A stretch of DNA of 64,000 nt from an uncultured Clostridia bacterium (GTDB lineage: Bacteria > Bacillota > Clostridia > Oscillospirales > Acutalibacteraceae): the NCBI GenBank assembly GCA_947632335.1, contig CANROX010000004.1:17037-81036 (forward strand), given 5' to 3'. Positions 7,605 to 15,431 of the stretch are shown in pieces. Every line of letters starts with the position of its first letter. Positions within the stretch are counted from its first letter, which is position 1. The position numbers were made by a program, and so were the translations under genes. Under the pieces are notes generated by a model. The model was not told where the DNA came from and did no database searches. It saw only the letters and a list, made by a program, of their open reading frames with translations.

Positions 7605-9512
7605 ATGGCCTTTCTTCCAATTACAAAAGAAGAAGTTAATAAATTAGGCTGGCAACAGCCTGACTTTGTGTATGTTACAGGGGACAGCTATGTTGACCAC
7701 CCTTCATTTGGAGTAGCAATTATTACAAGAGTGCTGGAGGCAAAGGGCTATAAGGTTGCTGTTTTATCCCAGCCAAACTGGAGGGATATTAAGAAATTTA
7801 ATCCCTTTGGCAAGCCTAAGCTGGGATTTTTTGTAACCAGCGGTAATATAGACTCAATGGTTGCCCATTATACTGTTAATAAAAAAAGGCGTTCAGACGA
7901 CGCCTATACAGCAGGCGGAAAGACAGGGGGTCGTCCCGACAGAGCTGTTATTGTATATTCAAATATTTTGAAACAGCTCTATCCCGATGTTCCAGTAATT
8001 ATAGGAGGACTTGAGGCCTCGTTGAGAAGATTTGCACACTATGATTATTGGGACGACAGGGTAAGACCTTCAATTCTTTTTGACAGCAGAGCAGATATAC
8101 TTACCTATGGTATGGGGGAAAACCAGACTATAGAAATTGCTAAAAGACTGTCTGAGGGAAAGACTGTAAAGGAACTTAGAGATATTAAAGGCATTTGTTA
8201 TGCCTTACCAACAAGTGAATATAAGCCGGGCCCCGTTGTTGATTTACCTACATATGAGAGGGTCTGCCAAAGCAAAAAAGATTATGCTGTTGCCGCCAGG
8301 AAAGAGCTTGAGGAGGCTGACGCAGTAAGGGGCAGAAAGGTTATACAGCGCCACGGGAAAAATATTCTTGTGCAAAATCCTCCGATGCCTCCACTTACCA
8401 CAGAGGAACTGGACTGGGTGTATTCTTTGCCATACGAAAAATACTATCACCCAAGTTATGAGGCATTAGGGGGAGTACCGGGAATTAAGGAAGTTGAGTT
8501 TTCCATTACCCACAACAGGGGGTGTTTCGGCGCCTGTAACTTTTGTTCGATTGCATTTCATCAGGGCAGGGCAATAACTGTCCGCAGTAAAGAAAGCGTT
8601 ATTGCAGAGGCTGAAAGACTGGTTAAAAATCCTCGCTTTAAAGGATATATCCACGATGTGGGAGGCCCCACAGCCAATTTCAGATTGCCCTCATGCCAAA
8701 TTCAAAATCAAGTGGGTATGTGTAAAAATAAAAAGTGTCTTGCCCCCAAGCCTTGCAAAAATTTGCAGGTAAGTCACAGTGAATATATTGATATTCTCCG
8801 CACAATGAGGAAAATAAAGGGAATTAAAAAGGTATTTATCCGTTCAGGCATTCGTTTTGATTATCTTATGGAGGATGAAAGCAAGGAATTTTTTAACGAG
8901 CTTGTTAGGTACCATGTCAGCGGTCAGCTAAAGGTTGCACCGGAACACTGTTCGGCGGCAGTACTTGATAAAATGGGCAAACCTCATATTGCAACATATA
9001 AGAAATTTCAGGATGAATTTTATAAAATAACAAAACAGGCAGGAAAGGAACAGTACCTTGTGCCATACCTTATGAGTTCACACCCCGGCTCAACCCTTAA
9101 AGACGCTGTTGAACTTGCATTGTTCCTTAAAGAAGAACATATAAGACCTGAACAGGTTCAGGATTTTTACCCAACACCGGGCACAATCAGCACAGCAATG
9201 TTTTATACGGAGCTTGACCCTTACACACTTGAACCTGTATATGTTCCCAAAACAATGGAGGAAAAGCATATGCAGAGGGCACTTTTGCAATATTTTAATC
9301 CAAAGAACAGGGATATCGTTGCAAAGGCTCTGCACAAAGCAGGCAGAGCGGATTTAATAGGTACGGGTAAGCATTGTCTTATTAATTTACCCAAAAGTCA
9401 ACTCCGTCAGGGCAAAGGCAAGTCCCCTAATAAAAACAAAAGTAAGACAATCAGCAGAAATAAAACTGCTATGCACCGGAATAATCATAACAGGAAGAAA
9501 AAATACAGATAA
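7605..9512 (+). CDS. YgiQ family radical SAM protein
   Basis: A 635-residue protein of the YgiQ (UPF0313) family. It has an N-terminal B12-binding-like region and a radical-SAM core with the C-x3-C-x2-C cluster motif at Cys307, Cys311 and Cys314 (GCFGACNFCS). A YgiQ-associated domain follows, including a Cys-rich segment near residues 360-390 and a PTPGTISTAM-like stretch near 525. The substrate is unknown. The C-terminal tail is strongly basic and Asn/Lys-rich (about 600-635). The start lies four bases after the ftsK stop with GGAGGAG overlapping the end of ftsK, so the genes are almost certainly cotranslated. No clear terminator follows; the next promoter begins nine bases downstream. Confidence 0.9.
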   Translation: MAFLPITKEEVNKLGWQQPDFVYVTGDSYVDHPSFGVAIITRVLEAKGYKVAVLSQPNWRDIKKFNPFGKPKLGFFVTSGNIDSMVAHYTVNKKRRSDDAYTAGGKTGGRPDRAVIVYSNILKQLYPDVPVIIGGLEASLRRFAHYDYWDDRVRPSILFDSRADILTYGMGENQTIEIAKRLSEGKTVKELRDIKGICYALPTSEYKPGPVVDLPTYERVCQSKKDYAVAARKELEEADAVRGRKVIQRHGKNILVQNPPMPPLTTEELDWVYSLPYEKYYHPSYEALGGVPGIKEVEFSITHNRGCFGACNFCSIAFHQGRAITVRSKESVIAEAERLVKNPRFKGYIHDVGGPTANFRLPSCQIQNQVGMCKNKKCLAPKPCKNLQVSHSEYIDILRTMRKIKGIKKVFIRSGIRFDYLMEDESKEFFNELVRYHVSGQLKVAPEHCSAAVLDKMGKPHIATYKKFQDEFYKITKQAGKEQYLVPYLMSSHPGSTLKDAVELALFLKEEHIRPEQVQDFYPTPGTISTAMFYTELDPYTLEPVYVPKTMEEKHMQRALLQYFNPKNRDIVAKALHKAGRADLIGTGKHCLINLPKSQLRQGKGKSPNKNKSKTISRNKTAMHRNNHNRKKKYR

Positions 9513-9520
9513 AATCTTCC

Positions 9521-9549
9521 TTTACAAAATTAAACTTATAATATATACT
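9521..9549 (+). promoter_or_regulatory. Promoter and short leader of tyrS
   Basis: TTTACA (9521-9526), 17-bp spacer, TATACT (9544-9549). The ~50-base leader has a small inverted repeat (GGTAC at 9567-9571, GTACC at 9584-9588). No T-box signature (GGTGG...ACC with terminator) is present, although tyrS genes of Firmicutes often carry one. Confidence 0.45.
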
Positions 9550-9607
9550 AAATGTATATTGAAAAAGGTACGGAAATTACAGTGTACCGTTGAAAGGAAT
9601 AGAAGAA

Positions 9608-10831
9608 ATGGGAGTTTATGAGGAGCTTGTTGCAAGAGGTCTAATTGCACAGGTAACAGATGAAGAAGAAATAAAAGAGCTTGTAAACAGCGGCAAGGCT
9701 GTATTTTATATTGGTTTTGACCCTACGGCAGACAGTCTCCATGTTGGTCACTTTATGGCACTCTGCCTTATGAAAAGATTACAGATGGCAGGCAACAGAC
9801 CTATTGCGCTTATAGGCGGCGGTACGGCTATGGTAGGAGACCCCTCCGGAAGAACAGATATGCGCCAGATGATGACAGCGGAAACAATTCAGCACAATGT
9901 TGACTGCTTTAAGGAGCAGATGAGCCGTTTTATTGATTTTGGAGAGGACAAGGCTATCCTTGTTAATAACGCAGATTGGCTTATGGACCTTAACTATGTT
10001 GAAGTTTTAAGGGATGTTGGTGCTCATTTCAGCGTAAACAGAATGTTGACAGCCGAGTGCTACAAACAGAGAATGGAAAAGGGACTTTCATTTTTGGAAT
10101 TTAACTATATGATTATGCAGTCCTACGACTTCTATAAACTCTATCAGAAATATGGATGTAATATGCAGTTTGGCGGCGACGACCAGTGGTCAAATATGCT
10201 GGGAGGTACAGAACTTATCAGAAGAAAGCTGGGCAAAGACGCTTATGCTATGACAATCAACCTTTTGCTTAATTCAGAGGGCAAAAAAATGGGTAAAACC
10301 CAGTCAGGCGCCGTTTGGCTTTCTGCCGAAAAGACCTCTCCGTATGACTTTTACCAGTACTGGAGAAATGTTGACGACGCCGATGTTATTAAGTGTTTGA
10401 AAATGCTTACATTCCTTTCTTTAGAGGAAATTGATGAACTTGCAAAGCTGGAGGGTGCTGAAATCAACAAGGCTAAGGAGATATTGGCCTACGAGGTAAC
10501 AAAGCTCATTCACGGTGAGGAAGAGGCAAATAAGGCAAAGACTACGGCACAGGCTGTATTCGGCGCAGGCAAGACTGATGAAAATATGCCCTCAACAGAT
10601 TTGACATATGACGAACTTGGAGATGGTATCCAAATTCTTGACCTTATGCTCAAGTGTCAGCTTATATCCAGCAAGGGAGAGGGCAGAAGACTTGTTCAGC
10701 AAAACGGCGTAGCTGTAAATGATGAAAAGGTTAAGGATATGTTTCTGAAAATTACTTCATCAGACTTTACAGATGGAACGCTGGTAATTAAAAAGGGGAA
10801 AAAGGTTTACCATAAAGTAAACCTTATGTAA
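9608..10831 (+). CDS. tyrS: Tyrosine--tRNA ligase
   Basis: Charges tRNA-Tyr with tyrosine in the cytoplasm (class I synthetase). The 407-residue product has the HIGH-type motif HVGH at residues 45-48 and the KMSKS-type loop as KMGKT at 227-231. An S4 RNA-binding domain at the C-terminus (about 340-405) includes the [13 protein letters not shown] pattern. The length matches the TyrS1 type. I chose the ATG at 9608 because GAAAGGAA lies eight bases upstream; a TTG at 9590 would put the ribosome site inside the gene. It is followed after 24 bases by mscL, probably in the same transcript, which ends at the hairpin at 11306. Confidence 0.96.
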   Translation: MGVYEELVARGLIAQVTDEEEIKELVNSGKAVFYIGFDPTADSLHVGHFMALCLMKRLQMAGNRPIALIGGGTAMVGDPSGRTDMRQMMTAETIQHNVDCFKEQMSRFIDFGEDKAILVNNADWLMDLNYVEVLRDVGAHFSVNRMLTAECYKQRMEKGLSFLEFNYMIMQSYDFYKLYQKYGCNMQFGGDDQWSNMLGGTELIRRKLGKDAYAMTINLLLNSEGKKMGKTQSGAVWLSAEKTSPYDFYQYWRNVDDADVIKCLKMLTFLSLEEIDELAKLEGAEINKAKEILAYEVTKLIHGEEEANKAKTTAQAVFGAGKTDENMPSTDLTYDELGDGIQILDLMLKCQLISSKGEGRRLVQQNGVAVNDEKVKDMFLKITSSDFTDGTLVIKKGKKVYHKVNLM

Positions 10832-10855
10832 AAATTTAATAAAGGGGAATTGGGT

Positions 10856-11287
10856 ATGAAAAAATTATTAAGTGAATTTAAAACATTCATTATGCGTGGT
10901 AATGTTCTTGACTTGGCGGTAGCTGTTATTATTGGTGCTGCATTTCAGACCATTGTAAGCTCTCTTTGTGACGACATTATCACTCCGTTTATCCAGCTGA
11001 TTATCAGTAAGTGTATTGGTGTTGACTCCATTGATGAAATGACAAGGGTACTGAATGTGGGTACTATACAGTTTGGCAACTTTATTTCAGCGATTATAAA
11101 CTTCATTATAATGGCTGCCATTATATTCATTATAATTAAGTTTGTAAACAAAATAATGAGTTTTGGCAGGAAAGAGGTTGAAGAAGAACCTACAACCAAG
11201 GAATGTCCTTTCTGTATGACTGAAATCAACATCAATGCTACCAAATGTCCTCATTGTACTTCTGATATTCCTGCAGAAACAGAATAA
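10856..11287 (+). CDS. mscL: Large-conductance mechanosensitive channel with C-terminal zinc-ribbon-like tail
   Basis: MscL opens under membrane tension to release solutes during hypo-osmotic shock. The 143-residue protein starts with the amphipathic N-terminus KLLSEFKTFIMRGNVLDLAV. TM1 (about 17-45) and TM2 (about 70-97) follow, then a charged C-terminal segment. Instead of the usual C-terminal helical bundle alone, the tail ends in two Cys pairs (CPFC near residue 119 and CPHC near residue 135), a small zinc-ribbon pattern. I chose the ATG at 10856 (AGGGGAA upstream) over a TTG two codons earlier. The gene lies in the tyrS transcript and ends at a strong terminator. The channel call is firm; the meaning of the Cys tail is unknown. 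Confidence 0.93.
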   Translation: MKKLLSEFKTFIMRGNVLDLAVAVIIGAAFQTIVSSLCDDIITPFIQLIISKCIGVDSIDEMTRVLNVGTIQFGNFISAIINFIIMAAIIFIIIKFVNKIMSFGRKEVEEEPTTKECPFCMTEININATKCPHCTSDIPAETE

Positions 11288-11305
11288 TTATTACATACTG
11301 GCTCA

Positions 11306-11336
11306 AAACGGTTACTTCTTGTAACCGTTTTTCTTT
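11306..11336 (+). terminator. Intrinsic terminator after mscL
   Basis: Perfect 10-bp stem (11306-11315 with 11321-11330), five-base loop, then TTCTTTTT. Confidence 0.9.
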
Positions 11337-11562
11337 TTAATGACTTATTATTAAATAAAAAAATGGTGTATGGCGTATTTAAAATAAGGTATATTATTAG
11401 TATTCTTTGTGCTTTTTGCACATAGAGAAATATAATTACTTGTGTAATTTCTATAATAGAATATATTACACTAATAGTACACAAGACTTACGCAGACTTT
11501 TAAAAATTGTTGTGAAAAGTATATAAATAATCCTCCTAAATACAAAAATATCCGGAAAAGAC
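11337..11562. other. Non-coding AT-rich gap between mscL and the NlpC/P60 gene
   Basis: No credible reading frame is seen. The stretch holds a short GTGC-TTTTT-GCAC hairpin (about 11409-11421). A longer imperfect palindrome around 11427-11453 pairs GAAAT/AATTAC with GTAAT/TTTC. Neither is followed by a T-run on the plus strand. I recognise no riboswitch here. Confidence 0.4.
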
Positions 11563-11591
11563 TTGAAATTCGGTTATATGTTTGTTATAAT
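11563..11591 (+). promoter_or_regulatory. Sigma-A-type promoter for the NlpC/P60 gene
   Basis: TTGAAA (11563-11568), exactly 17 bp, TATAAT (11586-11591). The ~70-base leader contains a small stem (GGCAC 11631-11635, GTGCC 11642-11646) just before the ribosome site GGAGG at 11656-11660. Confidence 0.75.
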
Positions 11592-11669
11592 TTTGTTACA
11601 GAAATGTAATTATTGTAAATTGTTTGTAATGGCACGCTAATGTGCCTTTTACTTTGGAGGTAATTTTTT

Positions 11670-13142
11670 ATGACAAGGATGAAAAGAATTATAACGCTTA
11701 TTCTTGCTTTCGCAATTTTGTCCTCTGCGGCAGTAATCGGTACTACAACAGCTTCTGCTTCCGGTTCAGGCGCAGGTCTTACCAACTGGGCATACAGAGC
11801 ATATGACGAGGGTTGGTCCTATGTATGGGGCGGCAGTTCTGTTGGAGCTGTAGACTGCAGTGGTCTTATCTATTCATATGCAGGCGGTGCAAGGGTAACA
11901 GAGGATATGATTGCAGCGTCACCGGAATCCGGTTCCATAGATACTATTCCAAGAATTCATGGCTTAGGTCTGTACCAGTACGGTCATGTTGGAGTTTATG
12001 TTGGCGGAGGAATGGGTATAGACGCCAGAGATGAAATTTCTAATGTTTGTATTGAGTCAATCAGTACAAAGTCATGGACTAACTGGTTTAAAGTTAGCGG
12101 TGTCAGCTATCCAACATCGGGATGGGTAGAGGTATACGGCAGTTACTATTATTATGAGGACGGTCAGTACATAGTTGATACATCAAGGGAAATCGACGGT
12201 ATTACATATCACTTTGCCTCTGACGGTAAGTCTGACAAAACCCCTGATGATACAAGTGCAACTGCAACAAAATCCGTATCAAAGAAGAAAGTAAAGAAAA
12301 CAGCCTGGGCCATTGGCGACTCCGGCGATATGGTTACTAAAATTCAGAAAAGACTAAAAGAGCTTGGTTTCTATCACGATGAAATCACAGGTTACTTTGG
12401 CGAAAAAACACAGAAGGCTTACAAGGAATTTCAGAAAGCCGCAGGAGTAACTATTGATGGCATCTGTGGTAAGACGGACAGAGATATACTTTATTCCTCT
12501 GCAGCTCCTCATGCACAGGAAGAGGAAAAGGAAGAAACACAGAAAGACCAGGAGAAAAATACTGATGATGTAATGTCTGTTGGGGACTACAGCGACGATG
12601 TGTACTCTGTTCAGACAAGACTTATTGAACTAAAATATATGAATGATGATGCAACCGGATATTTCGGTGAACTTACACAGGCGGCTGTGAGCGACTTCCA
12701 GGCATATAATGAGATTGATTCAACAGGTGAAGTTGACAATAAGACAAAGACAGCCCTTTTCTCTGACGACGCTATAGTTAATCCGGAGGCGAAGGAAGAA
12801 GAGAAAACAGAGGAAGAAAAAGCATCATTTACATTTAGAAAGACTGAAACTGCAAAAGAGGACAATTCCGCTAAGGAGGCGGCTATTGAGGAGGCAACAA
12901 GCACCACAGTAGTTCTTGACTCTGACGATATGGCAAGTCAGGCTCTTGCAGACCTTGCTTCCGACAGCTCTTTCCAGTCTGTTACACAGAACAGCGAGGA
13001 AAGTACAGGACTGATTAAGTGGCTTGTAATTGTAATTGCAGTTATGGGCGGTGTATTTGCAGTGGTTCTTATAAATGAGAAGAAAAAGGCAAAACGCCGT
13101 CGCCGTAAGCATGCAATGCACAGCAGTAGAAGATATTGGTGA
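11670..13142 (+). CDS. Secreted NlpC/P60 peptidoglycan hydrolase with two PG-binding domains and a C-terminal membrane anchor
   Basis: A predicted cell-wall endopeptidase of 490 residues. A Sec signal peptide (1-31, ending TASAS) precedes an NlpC/P60-type catalytic domain. Its nucleophile is Cys63 in VDCSGL and the catalytic His is His106 in GHVGVYVG. Two peptidoglycan-binding type-1 domains follow (about 215-274 and 304-361, each with the GD-sD-V-x-Q-RL...GYFG-T-AV-FQ pattern). An acidic, Glu/Lys/Thr-rich linker leads to a hydrophobic segment (about 448-468) and a very basic tail (KKKAKRRRRKH). The protein should therefore be exported and anchored in the membrane by its C-terminus, facing the wall. 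The gene has its own promoter and terminator. The wall substrate bond is not determined by the sequence. Confidence 0.87.
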   Translation: MTRMKRIITLILAFAILSSAAVIGTTTASASGSGAGLTNWAYRAYDEGWSYVWGGSSVGAVDCSGLIYSYAGGARVTEDMIAASPESGSIDTIPRIHGLGLYQYGHVGVYVGGGMGIDARDEISNVCIESISTKSWTNWFKVSGVSYPTSGWVEVYGSYYYYEDGQYIVDTSREIDGITYHFASDGKSDKTPDDTSATATKSVSKKKVKKTAWAIGDSGDMVTKIQKRLKELGFYHDEITGYFGEKTQKAYKEFQKAAGVTIDGICGKTDRDILYSSAAPHAQEEEKEETQKDQEKNTDDVMSVGDYSDDVYSVQTRLIELKYMNDDATGYFGELTQAAVSDFQAYNEIDSTGEVDNKTKTALFSDDAIVNPEAKEEEKTEEEKASFTFRKTETAKEDNSAKEAAIEEATSTTVVLDSDDMASQALADLASDSSFQSVTQNSEESTGLIKWLVIVIAVMGGVFAVVLINEKKKAKRRRRKHAMHSSRRYW

Positions 13143-13166
13143 TAAGTGATAATAAACAGAGAATTT

Positions 13167-13203
13167 AAGCGTAAATCCTTAAAAACGGATTTGCGCTTTT
13201 ATT
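13167..13203 (+). terminator. Intrinsic terminator after the NlpC/P60 gene
   Basis: 12-bp stem (13167-13178 with 13187-13198, one G-T pair), eight-base loop, then a T-rich tail. Confidence 0.85.
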
Positions 13204-13311
13204 TTGCAAAAGCAGGTGTGAAAGCAATCAATAAAGTCCATGGTATGTAGAAAATTAATAGGATTTGGAGAAATAAACAATTAGTGATTGTTAAATTTTT
13301 TAAATTTCTTA

Positions 13312-13340
13312 TTGACAAGAGGGGTTTGTTTTGATATAAT
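13312..13340 (+). promoter_or_regulatory. Consensus promoter of the tRNA cluster
   Basis: A perfect sigma-A consensus: TTGACA (13312-13317), 17 bp, TATAAT (13335-13340). It lies 16 bases upstream of the first tRNA. Confidence 0.9.
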
Positions 13341-13356
13341 CAAACTTGCGAAATAC

Positions 13357-13445
13357 GGAGGGGTGTCCGAGCGGTTTAAGGAGCTAGTCTTGAAAACTAG
13401 TGATACCGAAAGGTACCAAGGGTTCGAATCCCTTCCCCTCCGCCA
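13357..13445 (+). tRNA. tRNA-Ser (anticodon UGA)
   Basis: The acceptor stem GGAGGGG pairs with CCCCTCC (13435-13441), followed by discriminator G and an encoded CCA (13443-13445). The anticodon stem CTAGT/ACTAG frames the loop CTTGAAA with anticodon TGA at 13391-13393. A long variable arm typical of class II serine tRNAs and a GGTTCGAATCC T-arm are visible. Confidence 0.97.
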
Positions 13446-13479
13446 TTTTTATTTTGAGTTAAGATGTACTTTGCCATAC

Positions 13480-13569
13480 GGAGGATTACTCAAGTGGTGA
13501 AGAGGCTCCCCTGCTAAGGGAGTAGGTCGGGTAACCGGCGCGAGGGTTCAAATCCCTTGTCCTCCGCCA
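13480..13569 (+). tRNA. tRNA-Ser (anticodon GCU)
   Basis: The acceptor stem GGAGGAT pairs with GTCCTCC (one G-T), followed by G and an encoded CCA (13567-13569). The anticodon stem CTCCC/GGGAG frames CTGCTAA with anticodon GCT at 13513-13515. A long variable arm marks it as a serine tRNA; the T-arm is GGTTCAAATCC. Confidence 0.97.
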
Positions 13570-13599
13570 AAGCGTCTTGCATTATGCAGGGCGCTTTTT
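13569..13599 (+). terminator. Terminator-like hairpin between tRNA-Ser(GCU) and tRNA-Arg
   Basis: 13-bp uninterrupted stem with three G-T pairs (13569-13581 with 13585-13597), loop TTA, ending in five T. It starts at the last base of the CCA of the preceding tRNA and ends 17 bases before the next tRNA. Confidence 0.75.
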
Positions 13600-13615
13600 A
13601 ATACTTAAATCATAG

Positions 13616-13692
13616 GTCTTCGTAGCTCAGCAGGATAGAGCGTTCGCCTCCTAAGCGAAAGGCCGTGGGTTCGAATCCCGCCGAGGACGCCA
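13616..13692 (+). tRNA. tRNA-Arg (anticodon CCU)
   Basis: The acceptor stem GTCTTCG pairs with CGAGGAC, followed by G and an encoded CCA (13690-13692). The anticodon stem TTCGC/GCGAA frames CTCCTAA with anticodon CCT at 13650-13652. It reads AGG codons. No separate promoter is visible in the 16 bases between the upstream hairpin and this gene. Confidence 0.97.
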
Positions 13693-13696
13693 TTTT

Positions 13697-13731
13697 AGCC
13701 GATTTTGATGTTTTGTCAAGGTCGGCTTTTT
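13697..13731 (+). terminator. Intrinsic terminator of the tRNA cluster
   Basis: 12-bp stem (13697-13708 with 13716-13727, two G-T pairs), seven-base loop, five T. Confidence 0.88.
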
Positions 13732-13750
13732 ATAATTGGCTATATAAAAT

Positions 13751-13843
13751 TGATATTATAGACGCAGTTGCTATTCAGCCTAATTTAGCAGGGTAGGAGT
13801 AATGCTGTATTATTAGGACCACTCATTATAATGGGTGGTTTTT
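13751..13843 (+). ncRNA. Possible small RNA ending in its own terminator
   Basis: An extended -10-like element (TGATATTAT, 13751-13759) precedes about 80 bases without a reading frame. These end in a 10-bp hairpin (13818-13827 with 13830-13839) and five T. No good -35 is present and I do not recognise the RNA, so this may be only an extra terminator. Confidence 0.25.
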
Positions 13844-14050
13844 GCTTTAAAGACCGATAGTATTGTCTTTTTGTTCTTTATATTTACTTATAATTTTCTG
13901 TATTATAAATAAAACACTATGAAATTCTTTATTGTAAAAATAAAAAAATACAAAACTGTAACAGTTAATAAATTAAAAACTCCCATTAAACCCGAAAACA
14001 GACAAAATATTTATTAAAATGATTTAACAATATTGTAATTAAATATTAAC
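13844..14050. other. AT-rich non-coding gap upstream of nrdR
   Basis: A weak stem (AAAGAC 13849-13854, GTCTTT 13865-13870) is followed by T. Beyond that I see only AT-rich sequence without a reading frame or tRNA. Confidence 0.4.
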
Positions 14051-14078
14051 TTGTTTAGTTCATATCTTGTGTTATAAT
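14051..14078 (+). promoter_or_regulatory. nrdR promoter with possible NrdR half-site in the spacer
   Basis: TTGTTT (14051-14056), 16-bp spacer, TATAAT (14073-14078). The spacer ends ATATCTTGTGT, resembling the right half of the published NrdR box; the left half does not match well. Confidence 0.55.
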
Positions 14079-14118
14079 TATCATAAAGAATATTATTACT
14101 GTTGTTGGGGTGTTATGT

Positions 14119-14574
14119 TTGAAGTGTCCATATTGTAGCCATGAAGAAAGTAAGGTTATAGATTCCAGACCTGCTGATGACGGAGAGAGAATCCGCAGAA
14201 GAAGAGAATGTTTAGGCTGTCACAAGAGATTTACAACTCACGAGGTTATTGAATCTGTACCTATAATCGTTGTAAAAAGAGATAAATCCAGAGAAGTATT
14301 TGACCGCAGCAAGCTTACAGGAGGCATTTTAAGGGCCTGCGAAAAGCGTCCCGTGTCCCTTGAACAGATTGAGGCTGTTGTGGACGGTATTGAGGGTTCC
14401 CTTCAAAGCTCCCTTGACAGAGAGGTTACCTCCAAATATATAGGTGAACTGACAATGGAAAGACTTAAGAATGTTGACGAGGTAGCATATGTAAGATTTG
14501 CCTCAGTATATCGTCAGTTTAAGGATATAAATACCTTTATGGAGGAGCTTAACAAGCTGCTTAAAGAAAAATAA
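14119..14574 (+). CDS. nrdR: Transcriptional repressor NrdR
   Basis: NrdR senses ATP/dATP and represses ribonucleotide reductase genes. The 151-residue protein has the N-terminal zinc ribbon (CPYC near residues 3-6 and CLGC near 31-34) followed by the RFTTHE segment. The ATP-cone domain (about 48-140) has the VVKRD and [14 protein letters not shown] patterns. I choose the TTG at 14119, which gives the canonical MKCPYC N-terminus and lies eight bases after GGGG. A GTG three codons upstream would add MLC and leave no room for a ribosome site. The ribonucleotide reductase genes it controls are not in the window. Confidence 0.95.
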   Translation: MKCPYCSHEESKVIDSRPADDGERIRRRRECLGCHKRFTTHEVIESVPIIVVKRDKSREVFDRSKLTGGILRACEKRPVSLEQIEAVVDGIEGSLQSSLDREVTSKYIGELTMERLKNVDEVAYVRFASVYRQFKDINTFMEELNKLLKEK

Positions 14575-14651
14575 AAAATATTTTAGATACAAAATCTATT
14601 TATTGATATTGCAATAATATTACCTCCTATTATGATTTTGTTCGTTTATGG

Positions 14652-14687
14652 AAAAAGGACTATGGTTTCAGCCATAGTCCTTTTTTC
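14652..14687. terminator. Bidirectional terminator between nrdR and rnhA
   Basis: 14-bp perfect stem (14652-14665 with 14672-14685) with A-run on the left and T-run on the right, serving both convergent genes. The right end touches the rnhA stop. Confidence 0.9.
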
Positions 14688-15124
14688 TATAAAAATTTTT
14701 GGTAGTATTGTACTGCCAGTTTGTCACATCTCTCGTTTTCAGGATGCCCGGCGTGCCCCTTAACCCAGTTGTAGGTAACCTTATGAATTTTACTAAGGGA
14801 ATAGAGTTCTTTCCATAGTTCGGGATTTTTCACAGATTCATTTTTTGTTCTCATCCAGTTATTTGATTTCCATTTTTCAATCCAACCCAGATTAAAGGCG
14901 TTGCAAACATACTGCGAGTCCGAATAGAGCCTGACTTCACAGGGTTCTTTTAGGAGTTTTAAAGCCTCAATACATGCCAGCAGTTCCATTCTGTTGTTAG
15001 TGGTATTTTTATCACCACCGCTTATTTCCTTTTCAGTGCCTCTGTATCTTAGTATTGCTCCGTACCCTCCCGGTCCGGGATTGCCCGAACAAGCGCCGTC
15101 GGTAAATATTTCTACAGTTTTCAT
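14687..15124 (-). CDS. rnhA: Ribonuclease HI
   Basis: Degrades the RNA strand of RNA-DNA hybrids. The 145-residue enzyme has the complete catalytic set: Asp9 (FTDGA), Glu47 (NRMELLA), Asp69 (YSDSQYV), the flexible-loop His124 (VKGHAG) and Asp134 (NERCDKLA). It also has the basic handle helix region ([10 protein letters not shown]) typical of E. coli-like RNase HI. I chose the ATG at 15122-15124, preceded on the minus strand by AGAGAGGGA; an upstream in-frame ATG at 15175 would add 17 residues unlike any family N-terminus. The gene stands alone, convergent to nrdR. Confidence 0.95.
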   Translation of the reverse strand: MKTVEIFTDGACSGNPGPGGYGAILRYRGTEKEISGGDKNTTNNRMELLACIEALKLLKEPCEVRLYSDSQYVCNAFNLGWIEKWKSNNWMRTKNESVKNPELWKELYSLSKIHKVTYNWVKGHAGHPENERCDKLAVQYYQKFL

Positions 15125-15431
15125 AATATCCCTCTCTTTTGTAGCTATGTTATCATACATTATGATTTTTTTCAATAATAAGATTATAAAGGTTAATTTT
15201 GTTAATAATACAGTAGTGGGGAACAGGTGTAGTTAAGGGGTTAAGTTACATTTGACTTTTAGATTAAAAAATAGTATGATATAAAAGTATATATGGGTTA
15301 TTATGCCTTTTTGCAAAACACCCTGTAGTTTAGGATTTTAGGTGATTAAATACTTGACCGGAAAAAGGGTATTATCACCATAATACATAAATATTTCTAT
15401 ATTTAAAATTTGAGAAAACGGAGGTAAATTT
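15125..15431. other. Divergent intergenic region between rnhA and rnjA
   Basis: Contains the rnjA promoter (15252-15280) and a leader of about 145 bases. I see no conserved RNA fold in the leader. The rnhA promoter is presumably here but no clear minus-strand match stands out. Confidence 0.4.
15252..15280 (+). promoter_or_regulatory. Promoter of the rnjA-ftsH operon
   Basis: TTGACT (15252-15257), 17 bp, TATGAT (15275-15280). It is followed by an unusually long leader before the GTG start of rnjA. Confidence 0.65.

Noticed and set aside
9550..9607. T-box leader for tyrS
   Set aside because: The leader is under 60 bases, lacks the T-box sequence and any terminator; only a small palindrome is present.
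13751..13817. A fourth tRNA after tRNA-Arg
   Set aside because: No acceptor stem, T-arm or CCA can be drawn; the sequence is only flanked by a terminator.
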